Of a stretch of DNA of 64,000 bases, positions 33,664 to 45,086 are shown piece by piece. Position numbers and translations under genes: made by a program. The notes beneath the pieces are model-generated. The model saw nothing but the letters and a program-made list of their open reading frames with translations. It did not search any database and had not been told where the DNA came from. Origin of the DNA: Acidobacteriota bacterium. Lineage in GTDB: Bacteria > Acidobacteriota > Terriglobia > Terriglobales > Acidobacteriaceae. The stretch spans positions 47,583 through 111,582 of the forward strand of contig JAJXZT010000017.1 of NCBI GenBank assembly GCA_021779935.1, in the 5' to 3' direction. Numbering within the stretch: the stretch's first letter is position 1; the number at the start of each line of letters is the position of its first letter.

Positions 33664-34818
33664 TCACGCTCGCGTCAGTTTGCCATTCTTCAGGTAAAAG
33701 ATGTCTCCGCGCCAGATCACGGTGTTCCCCGCGTAAGTTGCTACCCAGATCAACACTCCGAGAAAGTCGCGCAGCGGAACCAGCCACAAGTCGCGTAGCG
33801 TCCGCGAGTCGTGCAGCACGGGACCGCACAGCACCCAGGCCGACAGCATGCGCAGGACAGCAACACATCCCAAAAGCACCAGCGACCACAGGGCGCCCTT
33901 CGCAAAGAGCGCGGCCAGCACGCCCCAGGGCAGCGCATACGTCACCAGGACTCCCAGGTGTCCCCAATGGCGCTTATCTCGCACGGTGCGGGCCCAGCGC
34001 AACTGGTGCTGGAACATGGCACCGAAGGTGTAGTCGGGAAGGTGCGTGTCGACGACCGTATCAGCGAGCACAACTTCATGCCCGGCCCGCGAAGTGCGAT
34101 TGCCGAGTTCATAGTCGTCGGCAAGATAGTCCAGCAGTGGTTCAAGTCCGCCAATCTCCTCGAGAACCTCGCGTCGAATAGCGAGTGTGGAACCGAGTGC
34201 GAAGTGCAATCCGCCTTCGAGTTGGATGGCGCTGAGCACGCCGCCCACGAAATCCGTGGCAATGATGACGGCCTCAAGCCGCGACGCCAGCGTACGGCCG
34301 GCATGCGCACGATAGAGCGTTGTCACCATTCCGACGCGTTCACCGGCAAAGGGCGCCATCACGCGACGAAGGTAATCTGGTTCAGCGCGAATGTCGCTGT
34401 CATTGATAAGTATGAATGCATGTCGCGCATGGGCCATCATCTGGATGAGATTACTGACCTTGCCATTTGTGCCGAGCTGGCGCGGACACAACACGAGGCG
34501 GAGGTTGCGTTCGGGAAATTCGCGGCGCAGACGCTCGACTTCCGCCACGGCTGCGTCACTCGGATCGCTGACGCCGAAGATGATTTCGTAGTCCGGATAA
34601 TCCTGCAGGCAATGGCTGCGCAGGGCCTCATACATTTCGCGGTCGGCACCGTGCAACGGCTTGAGCAGGGTGACGGCAGGCGCGAACCCGCCGGGCACGC
34701 TGCGCGGACGCCGAAGAAAGCGGAACGCACTCCATAGCGACAATGCCAGGTATCCCGAGCCGCAGAGCGCGAGCACGGCGAAAACCGTGGCAAAGATCGA
34801 CATGCAGGAATGTGTCAT
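33664..34818 (-). CDS. Second HpnI-like glycosyltransferase (GT2/GT21), convergent paralogue
   Basis: 384 residues with the same order of motifs as the plus-strand gene it faces: AVTLLKPLHGADRE, DYPDYEIIFGVSDPSD, NDSDIRAEPDYL, LADDYELGN, QLRWARTVR, and terminal membrane spans. AGGTGA seven bases upstream supports the first ATG. Identity to the facing gene is clearly limited, so it is an old duplication or separate recruitment. Probably the last gene of the minus-strand unit that begins with the two MacB-type permeases, 20 bases away. Confidence 0.85.
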   Translation of the reverse strand: MTHSCMSIFATVFAVLALCGSGYLALSLWSAFRFLRRPRSVPGGFAPAVTLLKPLHGADREMYEALRSHCLQDYPDYEIIFGVSDPSDAAVAEVERLRREFPERNLRLVLCPRQLGTNGKVSNLIQMMAHARHAFILINDSDIRAEPDYLRRVMAPFAGERVGMVTTLYRAHAGRTLASRLEAVIIATDFVGGVLSAIQLEGGLHFALGSTLAIRREVLEEIGGLEPLLDYLADDYELGNRTSRAGHEVVLADTVVDTHLPDYTFGAMFQHQLRWARTVRDKRHWGHLGVLVTYALPWGVLAALFAKGALWSLVLLGCVAVLRMLSAWVLCGPVLHDSRTLRDLWLVPLRDFLGVLIWVATYAGNTVIWRGDIFYLKNGKLTRA

Positions 34819-34838
34819 CTGCGGGTCACCTGGGCAAA

Positions 34839-36106
34839 TTATTCATAACGAAGCGCCTCGATCGGATCGAGGTTTGCCGCCTTCCACGCCGGATAAATAC
34901 CAAAGACCAATCCGATGAATGCGGAAGCCCCCATGGCGAACAAAGTCCACTGCGCCGACATGCGCGCCGGTAGCGCCGGGGCCACGAATGGAATCAGGAA
35001 CGTGAAGATGCCGCCAACCATAATCCCGAGGATACCGCCGATACCGGTAAGGGCAATGGCCTCCAGCGTGAACTGAATCAGGATATCGCTCTTGCGCGCT
35101 CCGATGGCTTTGCGGACGCCTATTTCGCGCGTGCGCTCTGTAACCGACACCAGCATGATGGCCATGACGCCGACGCCGCCAACGAGCAGTCCCACGCTGG
35201 AGACAGCGAACATGAAGGCGAATAATCCGCCGGTGATCTGGTTCCAGACGTCGAGCAGCGAATCCTGGCTGAAGACGGCGAAGTTGTCGGGCTGTTGCGG
35301 AGTCAGTTTGCGGCGTCTGCGCAACAGTTCGCGCATTTCGTCGATGGCCTTTTCCATGTCCGCCTGTGACGTGGCCTTGACGCTGATCCAGTTCTGCTTG
35401 AGTTCGGGATGCAGCTTGCGGAAAGTGTGGTAAGGAAAGAAAACGATGTTGTCTTCCGGGTTGGAGCCGCCGCTGAAGGCGGTCTTCTTCTTTTCCGCGA
35501 CACCGATGATCGTGAACAACTGGCCTTCGATGTTGAGTTCCTTGCCGATGGCTGCCTGCGCGGAGCCGAACAACTGCTGCGCGGTGTCCCAGCCAATGAC
35601 AATGACGGGAGCGCGAATCGAGTCCTCGGCGTCGATGAACCAGCGTCCCGCCGCCGCGCCAGCGTCGAAGACCTGGGCCGCCGAAGGCATATCGCCTTCG
35701 AGGATCGTGTTCTTTACGATGCGTCCTTCGTACTTGACGGAGTAGCTGCCGGTACCGAACTGCGGGAGGAAGTAGCGAATGCCTGCGTTCACGTACTTGA
35801 CGTGTGGCAGGTCGCGCATGGCCATGGCGTCGTCGTAGGTGAGTTCCTTACGGTTCAGCATCTCCGCCGTGGGACGGCCGAAGGTGAACGGTTCCATGTG
35901 GAAGGCAAAGATGATGTTGGAACCCATCTGCTGCACCACGCCCTGCACGTTGGAGTTCAGGCCGCGCACGACGGACGAGATGCCGATGACCGTGGTGACG
36001 CCAATGACGATGCCAAGAATGGTCAGCCAGGAGCGCATTTTATTGCGCAGAAGCGTGTCCGCCGCCATGCGAACGATTTCCCGGTAGTCGAGTTTGTGCG
36101 TCATGC

Positions 36107-36110
<4 letters not shown>
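34839..36110 (-). CDS. MacB-type ABC transporter permease
   Basis: 423 residues. One N-terminal span ([20 protein letters not shown]), a periplasmic MacB core domain (about 60-290) and a C-terminal FtsX domain with three spans, including the conserved [24 protein letters not shown] and [19 protein letters not shown]. It overlaps the preceding permease gene by four bases (ATGA). Together they look like a heterodimeric permease, but there is no ATPase or adaptor gene in the immediate operon. Confidence 0.9.
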
Positions 36111-37336
<1,226 letters not shown>

Positions 37337-37473
37337 CTCGATGGACTTGCAGCTTTCATTCTAGCAGCGGCATACGCGTGACAGGCGTAAATGGCGGCAA
37401 CACAGGAGGGTCGCGGAACTGCCATTCCGGGGGAGTGCGTCTTTTTACAACCTCCCGCCGTGGCAAACGTCTA

Positions 37474-37479
37474 TATAAT
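37474..37479 (+). promoter_or_regulatory. -10 box of rnpB
   Basis: Perfect TATAAT ending eight to ten bases before the 5' strand of the RNase P RNA P1 helix. The -35 region is not consensus at 17-base spacing. Confidence 0.7.
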
Positions 37480-37487
37480 GGAACGGT

Positions 37488-37952
37488 TCGCAGTCGAATC
37501 GGATGATCGCTTTCGCTCCGTTTACCACCGGCCCAGCCGGACCGAACGGGCGCCAAAGAGGAAAGTCCGAACTCCGTAGAGCAGTGTGCCGGATAACGTC
37601 CGGGAGCGTCACCGTTAAGGGTGGCCGACGGAAAGTGCCACAGAGAACATACCGCCGAACGCCGAAAGGCGTGGTAAGGGTGAAAAGGTGCGGTAAGAGC
37701 GCACCGCCCATTCAGCGATGGATGGGGCATGGCAAACCCCACACGGAGCAAGACCAAATAGGAGGGGAACGGTCCTCGCGGGAGCCTTCGGGTTCCCGGG
37801 CGTTCCGACAGACGTCAGGACCGTACGAGCCTGCTCGGCGCGTTAGAACCCTCGGGTAGGTCGCTTGAGCCACGCAGCAATGCGTGGCCTAGAGGAATGA
37901 TCATCCCGCCGGGAAACTGGCGGACAGAATTCGGCTTATAGATTCGACCGCG
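37488..37952 (+). ncRNA. rnpB: RNase P RNA, bacterial type A
   Basis: The catalytic RNA that trims the 5' ends of tRNA precursors. Conserved blocks appear in the expected order: GAGGAAAGTCCGAACTCC near 37558, ACAGAGAACATACCGCC near 37639, GGTAAGGGTGAAAAGGTG near 37674, the AGACCAAATAGG segment near 37751, the GAGCCACGCAGCAATGCGTG stem, AGAGGAATGATCATC and ACAGAATTCGGCTTATAG near 37924. P1 closes the molecule: GTCGAATC (37493-37500) pairs with GATTCGAC (37941-37948). Ends are inferred from P1 and the -10 box. Confidence 0.95.
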
Positions 37953-37960
37953 ACAAATTT

Positions 37961-37995
37961 GCCGCTCTCTCGCAAGGGAGAGCGGCTCACTTTTT
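37961..37995 (+). terminator. Terminator of rnpB
   Basis: GCCGCTCTCTC pairs with GGGAGAGCGGC around a GCAA tetraloop, followed by TCACTTTTT. It overlaps the stop codon of the converging glycosyltransferase gene. Confidence 0.9.
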
Positions 37996-39132
37996 GCGCT
38001 TGCCGGCGACGATTTCTTCGTAGACGCGGATAATCTGGCGTACGGATGTCTCCCACGAGAAACGCGCGGCCTGCTCTTTGCCCGCAATCTTCATGCGCTC
38101 ACGCAAGGGCTGATCGACGAGCGCACGATGCATGGCGCGGCTGATTTCAAAAACATTCTCGGGATTGACCTGGATTGCGGCCTTGCCGACGACTTCCGGT
38201 AGCGCAGCGGTGTTTGAGGTTACAACCGGCGTGCCATGCGCCATGGCTTCCAGTGGAGGAAGCCCGAAGCCCTCATAAAGCGAGGGGAAGACGAAGACCT
38301 TCGCAGCGTCGTAGAAAATGCGCAGAATATCGATCGATACGAATCCAAGGAAACGCACGTCGTTCTGCACACCGCTCTTGATGACGGCGCGCCGGATGTC
38401 CGGATGCTTGGAGACCTCGTCGCCGATGATGATGAGCTTCAGATCCTCGTACTTGTCTTCCTTGGCCAGCTCGCTCTTGAGCGCCGAAAAAGCCTCGATG
38501 ATGCGTACCACGTTCTTGTGCGGACTGATGCGTCCGGCATAGAGCAGGAATGGATAGTTCACCTGGTAGCGTTCGACAATCGTCTCGCGCTCGGCTGCCG
38601 TGGTGTGGCCAAGCTGGAAGCCCTCATCGAGCGCGTTATAGACGACCTCAATCTTGTCTGGCGATATACCGAAGAAGCGCGTGATGTCCTGCTTGGTGAA
38701 GTGGGAGACGGCGAAGAGACGCGCCGCTCCCTGCATCACGCGGCGGGTCATTTGAAAGTGCACGAAACGTCCGAACGAAGTCGTCGTCCGCGTCCGATAC
38801 ATGTAGTCCAGCAGGTCGTGCACGGTCATCACGTAAGGGCACGAGAAGGGCACGGGGCGCCAGAACATCTGCGGGATGTGGAGAAGATCGAACCTGTACG
38901 TCTTCAGCGCGTTGTGATAGTCGAGATAGGTGCGGACGGTGCTCTTGGCCGGGGCAAAAACCACCGTGCGGAAGTTGTCCGGCAGGTCGCCGAATTCCGG
39001 AACGCGTTCCGTGCCGCTGATGAGGAAATACTGGTTATTGCGATCAAGCCGGCCAAGCGTGCGCACGACATTGCGGATGTAGGTGCCTACACCGAAGTCG
39101 CTGACGCGCCGGACATCGATTGCCACTTTCAC
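37987..39132 (-). CDS. Glycosyltransferase family 4 (GT-B)
   Basis: 381 residues with no membrane span. N-terminal half: [61 protein letters not shown]-terminal half: [54 protein letters not shown] with the E-x7-E nucleotide-sugar motif. This is a retaining GT4 enzyme of the mannosyl/glucosyl type that builds surface polysaccharide. It lies five bases after the peptidase gene on the same strand. Confidence 0.9.
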   Translation of the reverse strand: MKVAIDVRRVSDFGVGTYIRNVVRTLGRLDRNNQYFLISGTERVPEFGDLPDNFRTVVFAPAKSTVRTYLDYHNALKTYRFDLLHIPQMFWRPVPFSCPYVMTVHDLLDYMYRTRTTTSFGRFVHFQMTRRVMQGAARLFAVSHFTKQDITRFFGISPDKIEVVYNALDEGFQLGHTTAAERETIVERYQVNYPFLLYAGRISPHKNVVRIIEAFSALKSELAKEDKYEDLKLIIIGDEVSKHPDIRRAVIKSGVQNDVRFLGFVSIDILRIFYDAAKVFVFPSLYEGFGLPPLEAMAHGTPVVTSNTAALPEVVGKAAIQVNPENVFEISRAMHRALVDQPLRERMKIAGKEQAARFSWETSVRQIIRVYEEIVAGKRKK

Positions 39133-39137
39133 TGGTT

Positions 39138-40325
39138 TTACCGTTTCTCCGCGGGAGGCACGGCCACCGCGTCATGTTGCCGCAAGATCTCCATTGTGCG
39201 CTCGACTGGCAGGGCTTCGACCGTGTGACCGTTGCCGGTCATGGTGGTGGCTTTGAACAGCGAATTGTATACGGCCTCTTCAGCGGCTTCGATGGCCGCG
39301 AGAAAGAGTGGTGAAACCGCATCGTTGGAGAGCAGGGTCACCTGCTGGAGCGGTTGCTCGCCCTGGTCGCCGACGGCAATCTGGTTGACGGTGGAGAACG
39401 AAATCGCGTAATCGCCGCTGCCGTTCGAACCGGCCGCCCCGGTGCGCGCCACACCCATCATTGCGCGCCGCGCCAGCCGCTTCAGGTTGCGCGAACCGAG
39501 TGGAGCATCGGTGGCGACGACGACCATCACTGAACCGTCGGCGCGGTCGCGCACGGCGGCTCCGTGATTGCTCTGAGCCAACTGATCCTTCAGAAAGTAG
39601 CGGCCTAATTCCTGACCGACCGGAGCGCCGTTGATCGTCAGCACGCCGCCATAGTTCGTCTGCACCAGCACTCCGACCGTGTACCCGCCCAATTTCGCCG
39701 GAAGCCGGCGCGAAGCCGTCCCGATACCGCCCTTGAATCCGAATGCGACCGTGCCGGTTCCGGCGCCAACCGAGCCCTCTTCGACAGAACCGCCCTTGGC
39801 ACTCTTGATCGCGGCGAAGACGCCGTCGCGTCCGATGGGGCGCGAGCGAATGTCATTGAGGTAGCCGTCGTTGGTTTCGCCAACAACCGGATTGATGGAA
39901 CGTACCTGTTCGTTGCCCGGCAGCGCCAGCATGTAGTCGATCAGAGCGTCGGCCACCTTCGGCACGTTAAGCGTAGAGGTCAGCAGGATGGGTGTTTCAA
40001 TTTCGCCCAGTTCTTCGATCTGCGTGCTTCCCATCAGCTTGCCGTAGGCGTTTTCGACGTAGACCGCACCGCGCACTTTTTCGCGATAGAGATTCCCCGC
40101 GTGCGGAAGAATGGCGGTGACACCCGTGCGAACGTTGTCGCCGCGAATCAGCGTCGCCTGCCCGACGAGCACTCCCGGCACGTCGGTGATCGTATCGAGC
40201 GGCCCCGGGGGCAGGATGCCGACGCGAATGCCAAGGTCGCGCACCCGTGGCCGTTGCGACTGCGCTACGGCTCCGATGGTAAACAGCATCGCAATAAGTA
40301 CAACGGCTGGTTTTGTCATATCCAT
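39138..40325 (-). CDS. Secreted P1 (DmpA/BapA-type) autoprocessing aminopeptidase
   Basis: 395 residues from ATG 40325, giving a signal peptide (MTKPAVVLIAMLFTIGAVAQ). The P1/DmpA fold follows: DVPGVLVGQATLIRGD, VVGETNDGYLND, GSVGAGTGTVAFGFKGG, then DGSVMVVVATDAPLGSRNL, whose Gly-Ser bond fits the family's self-cleavage site with the new N-terminal Ser as nucleophile. Such enzymes release N-terminal D-, L- or beta-amino acids. A 10-bp hairpin (40332-40354) covers its ribosome site GGAGAGGG. It follows glyA at 40 bases. Confidence 0.85.
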   Translation of the reverse strand: MDMTKPAVVLIAMLFTIGAVAQSQRPRVRDLGIRVGILPPGPLDTITDVPGVLVGQATLIRGDNVRTGVTAILPHAGNLYREKVRGAVYVENAYGKLMGSTQIEELGEIETPILLTSTLNVPKVADALIDYMLALPGNEQVRSINPVVGETNDGYLNDIRSRPIGRDGVFAAIKSAKGGSVEEGSVGAGTGTVAFGFKGGIGTASRRLPAKLGGYTVGVLVQTNYGGVLTINGAPVGQELGRYFLKDQLAQSNHGAAVRDRADGSVMVVVATDAPLGSRNLKRLARRAMMGVARTGAAGSNGSGDYAISFSTVNQIAVGDQGEQPLQQVTLLSNDAVSPLFLAAIEAAEEAVYNSLFKATTMTGNGHTVEALPVERTMEILRQHDAVAVPPAEKR

Positions 40326-40331
40326 AAAGCA

Positions 40332-40354
40332 ACGCCCTCTCCAGGAGAGGGCGT
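40332..40354 (-). promoter_or_regulatory. Hairpin enclosing the ribosome site of the peptidase gene
   Basis: ACGCCCTCTC and GAGAGGGCGT form ten pairs with a three-base loop in the gap between glyA and the DmpA-type gene. The Shine-Dalgarno GGAGAGGG is inside the stem. It could be a weak terminator (TTGCTTT follows on the minus strand) or a translational gate. Confidence 0.55.
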
Positions 40355-40365
40355 GCAGGAACGGG

Positions 40366-41652
40366 TTACACCGAAACCGGTGCAGGCTGTTTGCTGCGCC
40401 GAACGGCATAGAGCGGAAAAGCTTCGGCCAGCTCGTACACCTGCCGGCGGATTTTCTTCAGGACTTCGGCGTCGGTGCGGTTGTGCAGCGCCTCGGATAT
40501 CCACTTTCCGACCTGCTGCATCTCGGTTTCCTTCATGCCGCGCGTGGTGAGCGCCGGAGTTCCCACGCGAATGCCGCTCGGCTTCATTGGAGGGTTGGTG
40601 TCGAACGGAATAGCGTTCTTGTTGACCGTGATGCCGGCCTCGCCGAGCGCTTTCTCGGCCTCGCTGCCAAACATTCCCTTGCTGAAAACATCGACCAGCA
40701 TGAGGTGGGTATCGGTGCCGCCGGAGATGATGCGGAAGCCTTCCTCGGCCAGCGTTGCGGCCAATACCTTTGCGTTGGCGACGATCTGGCGCGCGTAGTC
40801 GCGGAACTCCGGTTGCAGCGCCTCGCGGAAGCACACGGCCTTGGCCGCCACGATATGCACCAGTGGACCGCCCTGGCATCCAGGGAAGACGCTCTTGTCG
40901 ATGGCTGGGCCGAGATCGGCCTTGGCCAGGATCATGCCCGAACGCGGGCCGCGCAGCGTCTTGTGTGTGGTGGTGGTTACGATGTGGGCGTGCGGCACGG
41001 GCGAAGGATGCGCTCCGCCAGCAACCAAGCCGGCAAAGTGCGCCATGTCGACCAGGTAGAACGCGCCAACCTTATCGGCAATCTGCCGCATGCGCGCGAA
41101 GTCGATAATGCGCGGATAAGCCGAGCCTCCGCCGATGATCATTTTCGGATGTTCGCGTTCGGCAGTCTTTTCCAGTTCGTCGTAATCGATAGTCTCGGTG
41201 TCGCGCGAGACGCCGTAGGAGACGATGTGGTAGGTCTTGCCGGAGAAACTGAGCTTGTGACCATGCGTAAGGTGTCCGCCGTGTGCGAGATCGAGCCCCA
41301 TGACGGTGTCGCCTGGCTGAATGATGGCGGCATAGGCGGCCATATTCGCCGACGAGCCCGAGTGCGGCTGAACGTTGGCGAACTCGGCTCCGAAGAGCTG
41401 CTTGGCACGGTCGCGCGCCAGGTTCTCCACCACGTCCGTAAATTCGCATCCACCGTAATAGCGCTTCCCGGGATAACCTTCCGCGTACTTATTGGTAAAC
41501 ACCGAACCGGCGGCTTCGAGCACGGCTTCGCTGACAAAATTTTCCGAGGCAATCAGCTCGAGGCCGTCGTGCTGACGGTTCTCTTCCTGGGCAATGGCGC
41601 GGGCAACTTCCGGGTCTTCCACGCTCAACGGACGCGACATCCATTCATTCAT
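40366..41652 (-). CDS. glyA: Serine hydroxymethyltransferase
   Basis: PLP enzyme that converts serine and tetrahydrofolate to glycine and 5,10-methylene-THF. 428 residues, normal length. Landmarks: [54 protein letters not shown] and the PLP-binding Lys231 in [14 protein letters not shown], then [11 protein letters not shown]. The gene is read toward the peptidase gene and is separated from rpiB upstream by about 240 bases. Confidence 0.97.
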   Translation of the reverse strand: MNEWMSRPLSVEDPEVARAIAQEENRQHDGLELIASENFVSEAVLEAAGSVFTNKYAEGYPGKRYYGGCEFTDVVENLARDRAKQLFGAEFANVQPHSGSSANMAAYAAIIQPGDTVMGLDLAHGGHLTHGHKLSFSGKTYHIVSYGVSRDTETIDYDELEKTAEREHPKMIIGGGSAYPRIIDFARMRQIADKVGAFYLVDMAHFAGLVAGGAHPSPVPHAHIVTTTTHKTLRGPRSGMILAKADLGPAIDKSVFPGCQGGPLVHIVAAKAVCFREALQPEFRDYARQIVANAKVLAATLAEEGFRIISGGTDTHLMLVDVFSKGMFGSEAEKALGEAGITVNKNAIPFDTNPPMKPSGIRVGTPALTTRGMKETEMQQVGKWISEALHNRTDAEVLKKIRRQVYELAEAFPLYAVRRSKQPAPVSV

Positions 41653-41894
41653 GGCAAAATCCTATCCGGCCGTCCTTGCGGAACTGGCCTTATGATTGCT
41701 TCCTTCTGTAAACGTCCCGATCCACGATTTTCATGTACCGGCTGGAATTGCCGGCTGCCTGGGATCCAAACTGACGGTAAGAACCACGTGCATTTTTTGT
41801 CAGCAGGGGCCAGCGCCGTTAACTAACCAGCATAGGAGAATTTCGTATCGTTTGCATCAACGATTTCGCAAGTCCGCGCGCCCGGAGTTGACCG

Positions 41895-42353
41895 TCACAA
41901 CTTGTGCTCCAGTGCGTCGCGCTCAACGCCCATGATCTTGTCGACACGCGTCTGGTGACGTCCGCCGGCGAAGTTTGTCGCCAGCCAGACGTCGACGATG
42001 CGGAGGGCAGCGGCTTCATCAAGCACGCGCGCGCCCAGCGTCAGGATGTTGGCGTCATTGTGCTCGCGCGCCATCTGCACTTCGAATTCCGTGCTTGCAT
42101 TGGCGGCCCGGATGCCCGGTACCTTGTTGGCCGAGATCGCCATCCCGATGCCGGTGCCGCAGACCAAAATGCCCTGGTCGGCACGGCCATGGATCACGTC
42201 TTCGGCAACAAGGCGAGCGTAGTCAGGGTAATCCACGGAAGCGTTCGAGTTGGTGCCTTCGTCCCGTACCTCGACGCCACGGGCGGATAGATGTTCCTTG
42301 ATTTTGTCCTTCAGCGCAAAACCAGCGTGGTCAGCTCCCAGTGCGATTCGCAT
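41895..42353 (-). CDS. rpiB: Ribose-5-phosphate isomerase B
   Basis: Interconverts ribose 5-phosphate and ribulose 5-phosphate. 152 residues with GADHAGFALKDKIK at the start, DEGTNSNASVDYPDYA, the catalytic Cys65 in GILVCGTGIGMAISANKVPGIRAA and a C-terminal GGRHQTRVDKI. All RpiB blocks are present in order. It is the only rpi gene in the window; likely the first gene of the rpiB-glyA-peptidase-GT4 direction. Confidence 0.96.
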   Translation of the reverse strand: MRIALGADHAGFALKDKIKEHLSARGVEVRDEGTNSNASVDYPDYARLVAEDVIHGRADQGILVCGTGIGMAISANKVPGIRAANASTEFEVQMAREHNDANILTLGARVLDEAAALRIVDVWLATNFAGGRHQTRVDKIMGVERDALEHKL

Positions 42354-42388
42354 GGGACTATTGTACCGGCGCCGGCCGGTTCTTCCTA

Positions 42389-42904
42389 TCAGTTGCGCCG
42401 AATGGGCACTGCGCGTTTACACATGCGACAGACGCCAATCTCCGACCCATTTTCGCGGCGGCGGAAAGCCACTTCCGTACTGCCGCAGTGCGGACAGCTC
42501 CTGTCCTCCTCGAGCACCGGGCGGGAATCCCGCTCGACTACGAGGACGGACATGGCCGTAGCTTTAGCGTCATCGGTCAGAAACGGGCAACCAAAGACAG
42601 CCGCATCGACTGCGGCGTTCATGGCGCCTGCCTGTGAACCGACAAGAACGCTAAGGACAAAAAACAGGGCTCCGACGAGAAATACGAAAATGCCGCCGCT
42701 GATCGCTATCACGGACTTGGCGCCAGGTTCGCTGGCTCCCACGAAACAGGCTATTACTCCCGCGATGATGAGAAACGCTGCTACTCCTTTTACAAAACTT
42801 GCGATCGACGAAAACCTTCGAGCGGAACGGTACGCATTTTTATATCTGGTCAGAACCGTTTGCGTTTGCGGATTCTGTTGATACGACGCAGCATGGATAG
42901 CCAC
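42389..42904 (-). CDS. Membrane protein with C-terminal zinc-ribbon-like motif
   Basis: 171 residues, unrecognised. Two membrane spans (about 38-56 and 67-90) are followed by a soluble part that ends with a C4 ribbon: CPHCGS ... VCRMCKRAVPIRRN near 137-165, like many cytosolic or membrane-attached zinc ribbons. The function is unknown. It runs in the same direction as rpiB and ends 35 bases before it, so co-transcription is possible. Confidence 0.7.
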   Translation of the reverse strand: MAIHAASYQQNPQTQTVLTRYKNAYRSARRFSSIASFVKGVAAFLIIAGVIACFVGASEPGAKSVIAISGGIFVFLVGALFFVLSVLVGSQAGAMNAAVDAAVFGCPFLTDDAKATAMSVLVVERDSRPVLEEDRSCPHCGSTEVAFRRRENGSEIGVCRMCKRAVPIRRN

Positions 42905-43062
42905 GAAGGGTCCTCCTGGGATTATTGCTGCGAAGTGTACTGCGAAATTGTCTGGTATGTAACTGAATCCTCGATGATTTGTTACTCAAGTACCTGTTAT
43001 GCCAATCGGCCTTGCCCCAATCGGACCGGTGACAGATAATTCCCCCATTACCGAGGTAATCG

Positions 43063-43860
43063 ATGGCTACTACGTCCGAAGCACCGACCGGGAAAAGCTA
43101 TAAGTTCATCGTGTTTCAGATTGCGAGTTCAATCGCACACGTTACGCTGAATCATCCGCAATATAATCTGCTGACCGTGCCCATGATGTCGGAACTGGCC
43201 GAAGCGATCGAGAGCCTGAACGGACGCGGCGATATCAAGTGCATCCTGCTTGACTCCTCGCAGAAGGTCTTTTCGCTCGGAATCTCCCGGGAAGACTCCA
43301 AGCCTGACCGCGTCTTCCAGACGTTGGACGCCTTCAACCGCGTCTTCCAGGCCATTGCGGAGATTTCCAAGCCGCTGATCATCGTCGTCAACGGGCAGGC
43401 AGTTGGCGCAGGTTCGGAGCTGGTTGCCTTCGGCGATCTGATCATCGCCACGCCCAACGCGCGCTTCTCGCAACCGGAAGTGAAGCTCGGCGTCTTCCCG
43501 CCCTTCGCGTCCATCATGCTGCCGGCTCTCATCGGATCGAAGAAGGCCTATGAGTTGATCTTGACCGGTCAGGCCCTGACGGCCGAGGAAGCTCGCGACC
43601 TGGGCTTCGTTAACCGCGTGGTGCCGGAAACGGAGCTGGAAAATGCCGTGCGCGAGATACTGGCACGGATCGTGGAGTTCAGCGGGCCGGTGCTGGAGAT
43701 GACGAAGAAGGTCATCCAATCCACACTGGGACTGCCGCTCACCCAGGCAATCAAGAAATCACAGGACATCTACCTGAACCAGCTCATGGCGCTGGAAGAC
43801 TCCAAGGAAGGCGTTCGCGCCGTGCTGGAAAATCGCAAGCCTGTCTGGAAAAACAAGTAG
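43063..43860 (+). CDS. Enoyl-CoA hydratase/isomerase family protein
   Basis: 265 residues of the crotonase fold. The oxyanion segment reads KVFSLGISRED and NGQAVGAGSELVAFGDLIIA; both catalytic Glu positions of the hydratases are kept (Glu of GSEL and Glu of FSQPEVKLGVFPP). A C-terminal helix pair DLGFVNRVVP ... EGVRAVLENRKPVW completes it. Substrate cannot be told, and members include benzoyl- and polyketide-pathway hydratases besides beta-oxidation enzymes. Single gene between divergent and convergent neighbours. Confidence 0.88.
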   Translation: MATTSEAPTGKSYKFIVFQIASSIAHVTLNHPQYNLLTVPMMSELAEAIESLNGRGDIKCILLDSSQKVFSLGISREDSKPDRVFQTLDAFNRVFQAIAEISKPLIIVVNGQAVGAGSELVAFGDLIIATPNARFSQPEVKLGVFPPFASIMLPALIGSKKAYELILTGQALTAEEARDLGFVNRVVPETELENAVREILARIVEFSGPVLEMTKKVIQSTLGLPLTQAIKKSQDIYLNQLMALEDSKEGVRAVLENRKPVWKNK

Positions 43861-43878
43861 GCGGGATGCGCGAGCCGG

Positions 43879-45009
43879 TTACGAGTTGAACGCCCGGGCC
43901 ACGAACCGGCAGATGTAGTATGCGTCGACGTATTTGTAGGGCGTCTCGCCGAGGGTGTAGTGGCCGCAGGGCAGCGCTTTGATCTCCGTGTCCAGCTTGC
44001 GCCGGCGGAACTCCTCGGCGATCACTTCGCTCAACTCTGGCAGGAACGTCTGGTCATACTTCGTATAGATCATCAGCGACTTCTTTGGCCAGCGCCCGAA
44101 CTTATCGAAATACACCATGGGGCTGATTCCGAGCAGCGCATTGCGCAGGCGCTCGCGGTTCAGCACCGGCTGGATTCCCTCGCGGATGTGCCGTGTCGAT
44201 TGGCCCGTCCATACCACATCGCCAAAGTAGGTGGAGGCATGATTGAAGACGTTAACCTTGACCCGCGGATCATGCGCGCTGGCGATGAAGGCATAGCAGG
44301 AACCAAGGCTTGTGCCCATCACGCCAAGCTCGGTGTAACCCTGCTGGTTGAGCCAGTCGAGGCAGCAACGAACATCGATGATTCCCTGCCGCGCCGAGTC
44401 GATGGTGCGGCCCATGTTGGCGGAAACCGCGTAGTCGGCGCGCTGCAGGCCACCCGGCATGCGGATGTCGTGGTAGGGCATGCTGAGACGCAAGGCCGCC
44501 ACGCCCAGCAGGTTAAAGAGACGTCCAAGCGCGTTGTGGCTGATGGCGTCGGAGTTCCACTGCGGCATGATGACGATGGCCTTGTTGCCCTTTGCCGGGA
44601 ACCAGCGCGCATTCACCAGGTCGTTCTCCAGCGAACCTGACTTGACCGGCGATGTGAAGCGCAGGAAAGTCCCCATCTGGTTCGCATACTTCAGGTCGTC
44701 GCGCGGATCGGCATTACTGCCAGTGCCGTGCACGCGCACCTGGCGCTGCTCCAGGCGGAAATCTGATGGCGTTTCGTAGCCGTAAAACGAATCGCTGTTT
44801 TCGACGATGCGCTGATTAATGTCGTGGAAGTAGCGCTCGATGTCCGCAGGGTCCGTGCTTGTCAGATGGCCGTCGGCGATCGGCCAGTTCTGGACGAACT
44901 CCAATCCCCATTCGAATGGACGCACGACGCGATTGGTATCGCGCGTGGTCAGGCGATACTCCCAGTCGTGCATCCACTTTTGATAGCGTTTACGAATCAT
45001 CTCGAGCAA
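43879..45009 (-). CDS. Alpha/beta hydrolase, ABHD18-like
   Basis: 376 residues. The nucleophile elbow is GTSLGSC, preceded by a strand (YTELGVM) and with a late His in PCGHYTLGETPYKYVD; the acid may be Asp in YTKYDQTFLPE. The long N-terminal part (FVQNWPIADGH ... SFYGYETPSDF) and LRLSMPYHDIRMPGGLQRADYAVSANMGRT are typical of the ABHD18-like group, whose substrates are not known. No signal peptide. Converges on the enoyl-CoA hydratase gene. Confidence 0.78.
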   Translation of the reverse strand: MLEMIRKRYQKWMHDWEYRLTTRDTNRVVRPFEWGLEFVQNWPIADGHLTSTDPADIERYFHDINQRIVENSDSFYGYETPSDFRLEQRQVRVHGTGSNADPRDDLKYANQMGTFLRFTSPVKSGSLENDLVNARWFPAKGNKAIVIMPQWNSDAISHNALGRLFNLLGVAALRLSMPYHDIRMPGGLQRADYAVSANMGRTIDSARQGIIDVRCCLDWLNQQGYTELGVMGTSLGSCYAFIASAHDPRVKVNVFNHASTYFGDVVWTGQSTRHIREGIQPVLNRERLRNALLGISPMVYFDKFGRWPKKSLMIYTKYDQTFLPELSEVIAEEFRRRKLDTEIKALPCGHYTLGETPYKYVDAYYICRFVARAFNS

Positions 45010-45086
45010 AAGAGTGTCATTTAGAAATATAGCAAAGGCGGCGGCAACGCGGGGCTACTCCACCACGAGGTCACTCAACACCGGGG

